Source: Chlamydomonas sphaeroides (taxonomy: Eukaryota > Chlorophyta > Chlorophyceae > Chlamydomonadales > Chlamydomonadaceae). From it: 16,639 nt of DNA. Below are positions 1 to 9,100 of the stretch, piece by piece. The stretch spans positions 1-16,639 of the forward strand of contig BDDC01000242.1 in the NCBI GenBank assembly GCA_001662425.1. Reading direction: 5' to 3'. The translations under genes and the position numbers were made by a program. The notes beneath the pieces are model-generated. The model was not told where the DNA came from. It made no database searches and worked only from the letters and a program-made list of their open reading frames with translations. Each line of letters begins with the position of its first letter. The first letter of the stretch is position 1.

Positions 1-266
1 ACGAAGGCGACGTAGGCGGCGAGGGAGGCGCGGCAAGGGTCGGAGGGGGCATGGGAGAGGGCTCCGGCGGTAGCGGCGGGGGGAGCGCCGGCGGATGTTG
101 CGAAAGTGGGAATGGAGGTGCTGGAGGCGGCGGTGCGGGATTTGGCGGGGGAGTCGCAGTGGTAATAAGCGCAGAAGGTTGTGAGGTTGATGGCGGCGGG
201 TTTGTTGGAAAAGGAGGCAAGGGTGGCGGCCAGGGAGGCGAGAATGGAGGCTCCTCTGCAGGCGGC
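1..266 (-). CDS. possible partial exon running off the left edge, unrecognised
   Basis: On the minus strand one frame is open from a TGA at 267-269 to the window edge. Most of its codons end in C (GCC, TCC, ACC, CTC and CCC dominate), as in genes of this kind of alga. The frame reads as an Ala/Ser/Thr/Pro-rich protein with a short Cys-containing stretch, TTFCAYYHCDSP, near its middle. A CAG at 258-256 could be the splice acceptor, giving an exon from 255 down to 1. Against this, the same triplet register on the plus strand reads as an open Gly-rich frame, and 88 stop-free codons are unremarkable at this GC content. I do not recognise a family. It may be non-coding GGC-rich sequence. Confidence 0.2.
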
Positions 267-636
267 TCACGTGGTTGCGGCGGTGCTGCAGAAGGTGGTT
301 ATGGATAAGGCGGCGGGTCGGCGGTTAGCGGGCATTGGCACGGTAAGATGCACAGGGATATGATAAGGTGCACAGGGACGATGCAATTGGATATGATGTT
401 GAGGTGGCATGCGTGTGGTGTGGCGTGGTCTTGTATGGGTGCGAGTTGGAGGTATCACAGCTGCCTTGGAAGGGAGTTGGTGCAGGGTGCGGGGGAGGTT
501 AACGGTGTGTTGAGGAACCAGCAGGCGGCGGCCATCAACCCGTTTCCGGGCTGGTTGTTGTATTGTGTTGAATAAGCATGCATGGTGCAGAGAGGTGGGG
601 TGAAGTCTGTGTGTGTGGGGGTATATCATGTACCAA

Positions 637-911
637 GGTTACCTAGGTCGGAGGTGGGGAAGGACCACCCAACCTATTTGCGCACCCTCCCCCCGTGGCG
701 GTGCTGCGTGTGTTAAGAAGTAGGAAGAGAGAGTAGCACGAAAGAGCTTGGTTTCCGGCCTAACCAGCCCATGTGCCACTGTGGGGGTTACCTGGCATTG
801 GCAACGTGTGTTTAGAAACAGGTAACCTATAGAAAGCACGGCGGGCGGAGCTATGCCAACACCCACACCCTGGGATCGCGAGCTGGCCTGGGAGAAAACC
901 ACGGGTTACCT
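637..911. repeat. four copies of GGTTACCT within 275 bases
   Basis: GGTTACCT occurs at 637-644, 786-793 and 904-911 on the plus strand, and inverted (AGGTAACC) at 820-827. The second and third copies face each other across 26 bases and could pair. The first and last share two more bases (GGTTACCTAG). I saw no copy elsewhere in the window. The spacing is irregular, so this is not a tandem repeat. It could be a cluster of protein-binding sites or the remains of a repetitive element. Confidence 0.5.
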
Positions 912-2213
912 AGCAGTTACTGCAAGGGGTAGGTCCGCTGGTTGTGTTGGCTGCTTGCGTGCTAAGACGCATTCGAAACGCGGCGGGCCTGGTGCAGCAG
1001 CCCTCGCTGGGGTGCGGCTGGTGTCGTGGTGCATTGCAGGCAGGTGCATGCGGTTTACTTCTGCTGGCCGAGGCACAGGTCCAATGCCCGCGTGCCACCG
1101 GGCCTTGCCCGGGGCCCGGCTGGCGCCGGCCCTCAGGCACCGCAGCGAGCCGCAGCCGCCGGACTGCTCATCAAGACGGCCGCTGGGGCGTGGGCCCGCC
1201 TCGCCCGTCCCATCCGTCCCCAGCCACCAGTACGGGGACCCACATGGCAGTGTTGGCGGCGGATTGGGAGAGGCGTCCGGTGGCTGCTGGCTGAGGACTC
1301 CTGTGTTTGTGGGCAGGGGTTTGGCAATGCAGTCGGACTCCAGGTCAAGTTTCATAGGGAGGTATCTGCACGGACTGAAGGGACAGGGATTCACCCGGCC
1401 GCTGGCCCGCCGTGGACCCCCACACCATTCAACAACGCTGGGGTGACAGGACGCGGCGGGGGAGGGGGGGGCTATGCTGCCGTGGCTGTGGCACAGCGCA
1501 CAGTGGTCAACCCCAGCGTACCCGATATAGCCACCAACAGCGCGATCCACGCGGGTAGCAGCAAGCTCCTCCTTATCATGCTGCTACCGATTTGTTGCGA
1601 GGCGTCCGTGCGTTGTTGTAGAGCGACATCCAGGGTTCATTTGCAGACAAGCGAGCATATTTCTGCTGTGACGCAACGTTAAGGGGAAGCTTCAATATCA
1701 AAATGAAGCATTTTAAGCAGTGCTGAAGGCCCCGTGGCTTATCGTGGCTCGACAAATTCGAAACAACACATCGCAAGCAGTGGCCAGTGTGTCTGCGCGT
1801 CCCCCTAACCAAACTTCAGCTCAGTCGCTGCTCGGAATGTCGAGTGCGGGTTTTTCGCAGCAATCAAATGTCGATATGAGCGTGCTTTACACTCACGAAT
1901 GCGTTACGCTGCATGGATGTGCCTCGTAGTTGGCATACATGTACCCAGCAGTACCGACCTCGCCACAATCCCCATGCGCTGGCTCTAGATACCAGTGGTG
2001 ATCCCTCCAGCGTGCGTCAAAGCGTTGAATGATGCAAGGAAATGCATTCTCTCTATTATACGGCGTACCGTATCAATCGCAAGTGCTGAACGTGTGCGTG
2101 TTTGAGCGCTAAGACAGCAAATTGCTTACTGCCTGCAATCTTATATTGGGGAGCGTGCGTGTTTCAGCTCGGTTTCCCGTTAGTTAGTTGCCGCGCGGAT
2201 AAAACATAAACCG

Positions 2214-2231
2214 CAGCCGCCGCGGCGGCTG
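2214..2231. repeat. perfect 18-base GC palindrome
   Basis: CAGCCGCCG is followed directly by CGGCGGCTG, a perfect palindrome, flanked by A/T-rich sequence (AAAC on the left, TTTAAA on the right). It sits in one of the more AT-rich parts of the window, where such a GC block stands out. Function unknown. Confidence 0.6.
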
Positions 2232-3267
2232 TTTAAAGGCATTTATTCCTACGCATGTTCACTACCTTTCGTGATTTATGCAGAGGCGATGACCCCCGTG
2301 CACCGAGCCACCGCCGGCCGTACGTGAGGTGCTGCTCAGGGGCGCCCCTGGTGCTGCTGGGCGCAACTACTCTTTATTCTACAAGCCGATACCGCCGCCA
2401 CCGCCTCTTGAAACCACATGTATAGCCATCTGTGGGGCGAGCGAAGCGTGCAGGCGTGGTAGCCGTGAAGGGCCGTGACAAGAGGCGCACGCCGGCAGTA
2501 GCGAAGCCAAGGCATGCATATCTTGTGCACTCGTGCTGGCTCAGGTAATCCAGCAGGGCAACAGCACTAGGCCGTCGCAATCAGTAGCGGGCCGACCTGA
2601 GCGGCGAAGCGGCAGCGGCAGCAGCGACGCTTTGCGGCGGCGTGCGTGGCGCCGTATTGCCCTCGCTGGTGCCAACGACTGAGGCCCTGGGCTCACTCCT
2701 ACCTGATGTGCCCTTTCGGTGAGCAAGATGCTGTCTGCTGAGCGTTCTGTCGTGGGGGTGGGGCTGGGGCGGTGGGGGCTGGCTGGCATGCAAAGGAGGG
2801 GGTGCGCACGTCTGTGCGAGTGTACCGTGTCATGGAGACATATTCGGGTTCAGCCCATTATACATCACAGACCTTGCCCCACATGCACCGCCTCAAAAGC
2901 CCAAGTACCTAACGGTAGGCGGGGCTTCTTGGGCGTAACCCCCGCCGCGCAGCGAGCGGCTAAGGGGGCCTACGCAAGCAATGCGCCAACGCAACGCCTT
3001 CAACCGAAGCAGCCCTAGCTTGCTTCTTGGTGGGGCCGGCCGGCAGGCCTGATGAAGTACGGGCGGGAGGTTACGCCATTTTCCCCGTCCCGGATGTTCG
3101 TTGGGCCACCTTGACGTTCATTCGCCCCTGCCCGGCCCAGCCTTGTGTGTTCAGTATTAGCAAACATGTAGTAAACGCGACTCGCCACCCGCGCGGAACG
3201 CCCAGCCTTGTAGTGTGTGTGCATCAGGTACGCAGGCCAGATCCAGCTGCCGCAGGGGGCTCACGCC

Positions 3268-3438
3268 ATGGAGTTATCGGCAGCAGGTCTGACCCAGCCG
3301 GCAGCAGGGCTGCCCTGGCCGGCAGCGGTTGACTGCGCAGCCGGGTCGCAGCTGGGTGCCGGGTTGTGCAGCAGCAGCAGGGTGCCGCACCGTGGTGCGG
3401 TGAGTGCCACAGGCAGGCTGGCGACCGGCTTTGGTTAA
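3268..3438 (+). CDS. weak candidate terminal exon, unrecognised
   Basis: From an ATG in good context (GCCATGG) a frame runs 56 codons to a TAA. It is Ala/Gly/Leu-rich and begins MELSAAGLTQ. The frame is also open upstream to a CAG near 3235, so it could be a last exon rather than a first one. A plus-strand TGTAA lies about 100 bases after the stop at 3540-3544, a fitting distance for a polyadenylation signal. The opposite strand has an equally open, equally uncharacteristic frame. No upstream exon and no family could be identified. Confidence 0.15.
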   Translation: MELSAAGLTQPAAGLPWPAAVDCAAGSQLGAGLCSSSRVPHRGAVSATGRLATGFG

Positions 3439-3809
3439 GCAAGTAAGGGGGAACGGTGCGTGGCCCCATCTTTCAGTCGTCCTTGTGCAGCCCCACGCAC
3501 GAGGGGTGTGGCGAGGGCGGCTTCGGTTAATGTGTGGCCTGTAACATATGTGGCACATTGGCACTGTTGCGTAGTGGTGGTCTATCAACAGGTGACAGTC
3601 TCCTTATTATTAAAGCTTTATGCGTCTGCTTACGCAAGATAAGGATGCACTGCCACCCTAGCAAGCGTAGCGTCCAGTCTCACATACCAAATGCCGTACA
3701 CACATTGTGTTTGGGCGTGACCGTTTCTCGGCCACCCCTCATAACGCAACAGGCACATCCACGACTCAGTGGCTCAGGCACGTGACCACAACCCAGGCCG
3801 GCGTGCCCT
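3439..3809. other. gap between weak plus-strand exon and the end of the orphan minus-strand gene
   Basis: There is no convincing coding frame. It contains the plus-strand TGTAA at 3540-3544 and a more AT-rich stretch at about 3590-3660. It would hold the 3' untranslated region of the minus-strand gene that stops at 3810. No minus-strand TGTAA is found between 3810 and 1891, so that gene either uses another signal or is mis-ended here. Confidence 0.4.
3540..3544 (+). promoter_or_regulatory. possible TGTAA polyadenylation signal
   Basis: TGTAA on the plus strand, about 100 bases after the TAA of the weak candidate exon ending at 3438. TGTAA is the usual polyadenylation signal in chlorophycean nuclear genes. 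Assignment depends on that exon being real. Confidence 0.2.
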
Positions 3810-5692
3810 TCACTCGTAGTCGCCCGCCGTCAGCCCCGCCCGAACGCTCTCCGGCCCCCTGGCCCCACCCACCACCACCACGTCCTCATTCGCGCCGCCT
3901 TCACCCGGCAGCAGCCCGCCGCCCGCGCCGCCGCGGCTGCCCGGGTCCCCAGCTGCCGCCACCGCCGCGTCGCGGCCCACCGCGCCGCCCGCCTGACTCG
4001 CCTCCACTGCGCTGCCCGCCGCAGCGCCCAGCTCACAGAAGTCCTCGTGCCGCAGCGGGGAGCCGCCCGTGACACCCAGGCAGTCCTCTACCCCAGGTGG
4101 CGTGTTAGCCTCGGCGGCGGCGGCGGCGTGCTGCTCGGCGGCGCCGTCAGCCTGGCGGCCACCGCTGCCGGGCTGCTGTCGCAGCGCCCGCAGCGCCTGC
4201 ACCACGCGGTGGCCGCTCATGTTGGCCGGCGGCTGGCCGGGCGCGCCCGCGGCTGCGCAGGAGCGGGGGCCGGGTGCGGGGGCAAGGCGATGAGGTAGGG
4301 GGATGCCCGGGGGACAGGGCGTGTAGGGGGCTTCGGCCCTCCTGATCGCCCTACCTCCTAAAATCACGGCGAGTCAAGCTCGCCGTACATCTATTTCTAT
4401 TTCTATTGCCGTCATGTGCCGCTGCGTCGCAGCACCGCTTTACATCCGCGTGCAAGTTATGTAGGGGCCTGAGCAACTCGCCGTGTTTGCCTATGGTGTG
4501 TGGCCATGATAGCTGCTCGTACGGTTGCACGTTGCTGTCTTCGAAAACTTCACACTCAACTTCCCGCCTTGCGGCTGCTATGTTTTGGAGGGATGCTTAG
4601 GGGTAGGAATCCGTACTGTCCGTATAATGGTGGGGGCCCGGCCGCGCGCGTCCGGCTGCCATGCCCGCCGGCCCGTCAGCGCCACAGCTGCACCTCGGAA
4701 ACACCAAGCCCGCCGCTGGGGCCTGCCACCGCAGCCGGCGCTCACCCGCCAGCTCAGACTCCACCGCCCGAGTGGTGGTCTCGTCCTCGCCCACCACCGG
4801 CCCCGGCCCCGTGGTGACGTCGGGGCCGCCGATGCCGTAGTCGGTGGGGGTGGCTGCGGGGCCTCCGTAGCTGAGGGAGTAGCCGGTGACGTGGCGCGGG
4901 TTGTGGGCGGCCGCGGGGGCAGGGTGCGCGGAGCCGCTCGCGCCTGTGGTGGGCGGGGGTCAAACAACTAACGGGGTGTTGCGGGTGCGGGTAGGCTGGC
5001 GCTGCGATGATGGGGTGTGGCGTAACGAACAAGCCTACACGGGATGCGGACCAGAGGTGACGCGAGGGAGGAGCATCAACGTGTGGGTCGCGTGTGGCGG
5101 ATGTATGAGGCTTGGGCGTGCAACCACAACGGGGGGAGAGGAGGGCATGGGGCTAGCTGTTGGGGCGAGAGCCAAGCCACCTACCTACGGATGGGTTGAG
5201 CCGAGCGGCCGCCTGGCCCGGCGCAGAGGTGGGGCCGCCTGACAGGTCGCCCGCCCCGGCCGCTCCCAGCTGCGGGGCGACCTGCAGCAATGTGGCGGAG
5301 CCAAGCAGGGCCCAGCCATGAAGCTGTTTGCAAGGCGTCGGCGCGTCAGCGCGTGGAGAGGATGAGCGGCTGAGGGGGGCTCCACGCCAGCCTAAGCAAA
5401 GCAGCGGGCCCGCGGCCACGCCCCCGCCCTGGCCGCGGCCCCTGCTGCCCGACCTGCAGCTTGTTGGCGAACGTGGCGCCCAGCTCGCTGCGCTGCGGCA
5501 CCTCGATGTCTGTTTGCCGCCTGCGCCGGTAGCACAGCAGCAGCGCAGCGCCGTCGTCGCAGGGAGGCCGGCCGCGCGCAGCAGCGCTCTGCCGCACGGC
5601 CGGATTGGGACATTGGGCGCTGATGAGTCGCTACTGCTGCGCGCCTCTGCGCGCGGTGCGCGAGCTCACCCTGCTCCCGAGTGCACCTCCAT
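3810..5692 (-). CDS. orphan protein of about 322 residues, four or five exons, function unknown
   Basis: Exons in transcript order are 5692-5670 (ATG, tentative), 5619-5454, 5323-5185, 4943-4746 and 4252-3810 (TGA). Each intron starts GT and ends AG, and phases agree throughout. The last three exons have strongly biased codons and read as real protein. The first intron would be only 50 bases, so the start is uncertain. Visible parts are a short hydrophobic stretch followed by arginines (ALLLCYRRRRQTD), a second hydrophobic stretch opening exon 3 (GWALLGSATLLQ), a Pro/Gly/Tyr segment ending in an acidic patch (VVGEDETTT), then an Ala/Gly-rich tail with EDFCELG and a closing GDYE. The two hydrophobic pieces could be membrane segments, but both are short. 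I recognise no family. The gene follows SCD1 on the same strand after about 435 bases. Reading through the donor at 4745 gives a shorter form ending at 4597. Confidence 0.45.
4366..4386. repeat. hairpin, 8-base stem, beside a TTTCTA repeat
   Basis: ACGGCGAG (4366-4373) and CTCGCCGT (4379-4386) are perfect inverted arms around the 5-base loop TCAAG. Directly beside it, 4391-4407 is a short CTATTT repeat (almost three units). Both lie in the long intron of the orphan minus-strand gene, or just after its alternative polyadenylation signal at 4444-4440. Role unknown. Confidence 0.55.
4440..4444 (-). promoter_or_regulatory. possible TGTAA polyadenylation signal, minus strand
   Basis: This is the first TGTAA on the minus strand after the SCD1 stop at 6128. 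It lies inside the 493-base intron of the orphan gene and about 150 bases after the stop (4599-4597) reached when the donor at 4745 is not used. Its position fits the end of a transcript carrying the shorter form of the orphan protein. Confidence 0.35.
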
Positions 5693-6127
5693 GGCTGTGT
5701 GTTGCTGTGGCTGCTATCACTATGAGCTGCTAGACAGAGTAATCAATGTGTGCGAGGCCAGAATAAGCGGCGACCAATGGTGGCGGCGCAGGATCCTGGC
5801 GATCAGGTGCAGCCACGGTTGAGACCCGCGGGTCAGATGCCAAACCCAAGCCCTCCAGGCTCCAGCACCACCACACGAGCCCCGGCAATGTTCGGATTGC
5901 GTTCCAGTCCGTATTGACACTAGGATGAATCAATACCCAATCACAAGCCGAGGCAATGTACCGAGACTGTCTGCAACGACGCACAATGAGAGCCGAGAGC
6001 GTGCAGGGCCACGAAGCTCACGCCGTCAAAACGGGCCCTTTGCACGCCGTGCGAGTCACTGCGTGGCAAGGACCCAGTCAAGGCGTGACCCCGTGTAAAG
6101 GCAGCAACTCCTTCCGGTACGTACCGC
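5693..6127 (-). other. spacer between SCD1 stop and orphan gene start
   Basis: About 435 bases, less GC-rich than the genes on either side. It should contain the 3' untranslated region of SCD1. No minus-strand TGTAA is present. A frame at about 5984-5730 on the minus strand (containing WNAIRTLPGLVWW) is open but has no clear splice sites or family. No recognisable promoter motif was found, so whether a separate promoter for the orphan gene exists cannot be told from the sequence. Confidence 0.4.
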
Positions 6128-9100
6128 TCAGCGGGCCTCCTGCCTCTCCCTGGCAGCGCACGTTGGCGCCCACGACCGCACCACGCCGCGCCCACCCCCC
6201 GACACCAGCACGCCACGCACCGCATCCCACGCCACCGCGCCTCCCTCGCCCCCCGCCACCCCGTTGCTCCCCAGCAGCCCCGGTGCGCCAGCACACGGCC
6301 CGCAGCCAGCTGCCGGGCCCCGCAGCGCCGGGCCGCCCCACAGCGCCCCGCCGCCGTCGGCCGCCGCCGTGAGCAGCCCGCAGGCCCCGGGCTCAGGCCC
6401 CAGCCGGACGGCGGCTGCCAGGCTGACGGCGGCGCCGTGGTGCCGCAGCATGTGACGGCAGCGGCCCTGCGACGACCAGAGCGCCACACTGCCGTCGCGG
6501 GCGCCGCTGACGAGCGCGCCGCCGAAGCCGCGGGCCGCGTCCTGTGGCAGCGGGCAGGGCAAAGGCACGGCTTGGAGCAGCCGCGCATCTCGACCCATCC
6601 GTGCATACCGCTTGCGGACCGGGCAGCGTCCCCGCACACATGCACTCGCGCGGCGCGCCTACCTTGCCCAGCACCTGCAGCGCGCTGACTGGCGCGCCGT
6701 GGCCGAGCAGCACCGCCCGGGGCTGGCACACCACCTGCGGACAGCCGCGCTGGCCCTGGCCCTGGCCCTGCTGCTGCCGCGGCGACGGCGACGGCGACGG
6801 CTGGCCCACGTCCATCAGGGAGCAGCTGGCGGACAGCAGCCCGCAGTCGGGCTCGGCGCCTGCTGCCGCCGGGTCCCCCGCCACGCCGCCTGCTCCTGCG
6901 CCCGGGGCGGCGGCCTCCTGCTCGCTCCACAGCCGCACCGTCCAGTCTTCGCTGCCCGTGACCAGCCAGGGCTCGCGCTCCGGGCCGGCCGCAGCAGCGC
7001 GGCCGCTCCGGGCGGCGGCGGCCTCGGTGGGCAGCAGGGCCAGGGAGATGACGGCGCCGCCGTGGCCTCGGTACAGCACCAGTGGGCAGCCCATCTGCCG
7101 GTGGGGGCAATATGGGTCGGCATCCCGCGGGGCGTGCACACGTACGTGGGTGCCGTGGGTGTTGACGTGCACGGCATGAGCCCAGAGCCTCCTGCATGGC
7201 GTCGACCTAGACCGGAGCCTGCCTGCCAGGTCCCCCCCCCCCACCTTCAACACTGCTCCTGCCTCCCTGCCCCAGCTGCCGCCCACCTTGCGCAGGTCGT
7301 ACTGCGCCACGCTGCCGTCGCGGCCGCCGATGAAGACCCGCGTCCGGGCGCTGTAGGGAGGGGTTGGGGGCTGACCGGGTCAGCGCTGCTAGCTTGTCAA
7401 GCAACACGGCACTTAGGCCCCAAGCCCCAGGAGGCACCTATGTAGCGCCGCCCGCGCTGGCGTCCTCCCCCTCTGCCAGCCCTGCCCTGCCCTGCCCTGC
7501 ACCACTCACCTGTCCAGCAGCAGCGCGGTGACGCCGCACTGGGCGGTGGCCAGCGACAGGTAGGGCGCGGACCGCCCACAGCCGCAGCGCACGTCCCACA
7601 GCCGCAGCCAGGAGCCGCCGCAGCCGCTGAACAGCAGGTTGCCGGTGGGGCTGAGCGCCAGCGCGCCCGTGCGGCCACCGCCATCGCCTGGGCAACCCGC
7701 CACGGCAGACAGGGGAGGCACCGTTGCACGGGTGAGCAAGAGGCTGCTGTGCCGTGCGGCGTGTGCCTGGCATGGAGCACAGGCGTCACGGCAACCGAGT
7801 CCTGCTGCTCTGCCGCTCCATGCTCGTCGCCCTCCGTGGCACACCTGGCCGCAACTCCTGCACTACCCTGGCGGCGGCCATGTCCACGAGGGCCAGAGAC
7901 CAGGAGCAGCAGCCACTGCCCTGTAGGGCCGCGTTGGGCACAGCGCCCCTGGCGGCGGCAGCAGCAGCTCCGGACGGCGCGACGGAAACGGCGGCAGTGG
8001 CGCCGTCTGGCGGCATGGCGATGAGGTCCACGAAGCCGGCGTCCGGGGAGGGCAGCGGCACTTTGGCCGCCGCAGGGCGCAACCACCCGTCCTGCACGGG
8101 CGCAACGTTGCAACGTTAGGGACGAGGGGCACATGCTACAGTCGTGCACGCGCAAGGAGTCGGGGCCGCTGGACGCAGACAAGTCGGAGCCCCACCTGGT
8201 CGTACGCCAAAACATAGGCCGACCGCTCGTGGGGGGCCACCAGCACCACCCCGGCCGCCGCCGCCAGAGCCTCAATGGGCCCACCGGCGCCCACCGCCAG
8301 CTGCCGGCAAGACGCCGCCACAGGGCCATCCTGCAGGGTAGGGGCAAAAGGCGCCCATAACACCGGTGCCCAAACTCCTCGCAACCAGCGGGATTCCATG
8401 ACGTCAGTTGGGGCTTACCAAGGAGCGCCGTGCCGACGCGCGCCAGCCGCCGGCCCGGGGGCTGTCGGCCTCCGCCGCGCCGCTTCCCTCCGGCGGCCGG
8501 TAGCTGCCCGCCGCGACGGCGCTGGCCCGCTCGTAGTGCAGCCGGTACAGCCGCGGCCCCGGGCTGGCAGGGCCTATGGCGCTGCCCGCGTAGCTCCGCA
8601 CCGAGCCACCAGCGACGCTGCGCGGGCTCAGCACCGCCGAGGGGCCGTCCGCATGGCAGCTGCCCGTGTCGGCCCCACGCCGGTAGTGCGGCCGGCCGGG
8701 CATGCCAGGCGGCGAGCCAGCGGCCGCCGGCCGGGCGTCGCCCCGTGGCGACGGCAGCAGCGAGGGGCACGCGGGGACGGCTTTCGCGACGCCAGCCGCC
8801 GCGTAGGATGACCACACGCCGCGGCGCCGCGATGAGCCGGGGCCGGGGCTGGCCAGGGAGGGGGGCTGCTCGCCGGCGGCTCCAGGCGGCGCCTGGTCCT
8901 CCGGCGGTGGCTGCTGCGGCGGTGGCTGCTCGCTGGCTGCGTCCCGCATGCGCCGGCGGTGCTGGTGGAAGGCGGTGGCCTTGGCGGCCCGCAGTGCCTC
9001 GCGGCTGCACCGCAGCAGCTCCGGCAGCAGCGGGCCTGGTGGGGTGATGAGGGTCAAGGGGCAACGACAGGCCGTCAGCGCGCAGGCTGAGAGCCCCCTA

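Larger units (their letters stand above)
270..3266. other. long region without a defendable gene
   Basis: GC-rich blocks (about 950-1500, 2530-3030) alternate with more AT-rich stretches (about 1560-2280). Open frames at 853-1446 and 1026-1682 on the plus strand are long but have mixed third positions and match nothing I know. On the minus strand 2580-2374 (containing LLDYLSQHEC) and 2790-2581 (ending AAAAAASPLRSARY before a stop) look slightly more like coding sequence and could be remnants or exons of an undetected gene. A minus-strand TGTAA lies at 1891-1887 with no clear gene ending there. No tRNA, rRNA, transposase or reverse transcriptase was recognised. The region may be intergenic DNA, untranslated sequence or old mobile-element remains. 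Confidence 0.4.
6128..8330 (-). other. SCD1: WD40 propeller of SCD1 (exons 19-24)
   Basis: Exons are 8330-8196, 8091-7845, 7687-7510, 7350-7287, 7094-6663 and 6541-6128 (TGA at 6130-6128). Recognisable repeats end in LRLWDVR, GSVAQYDLRK, TGSEDWTVRLW, SGARDGSVALW, TAAADGGGALW and SGGGRGVVRSW; GH-type loops appear as YRGHGGAVISL and LLGHGAPVSAL. The first blades (exons 19-20) are divergent. About seven or eight blades can be counted, enough for a closed ring. The last motif corresponds to the extreme C terminus of plant SCD1, which supports 6128 as the true stop. One blade-to-blade loop carries the SPSPSPR and QGQGQGQ repeats. Confidence 0.85.

Noticed and set aside
853..1682. Two overlapping plus-strand open frames in the left region
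   Set aside because: Third positions are mixed, no splice pattern joins them to anything, and no motif is recognisable.
7397..9064. Minus-strand open frame of 555 residues
   Set aside because: It is on the SCD1 strand but mostly in another reading frame and crosses several clear splice sites; the spliced frame carries the WD40 motifs instead.
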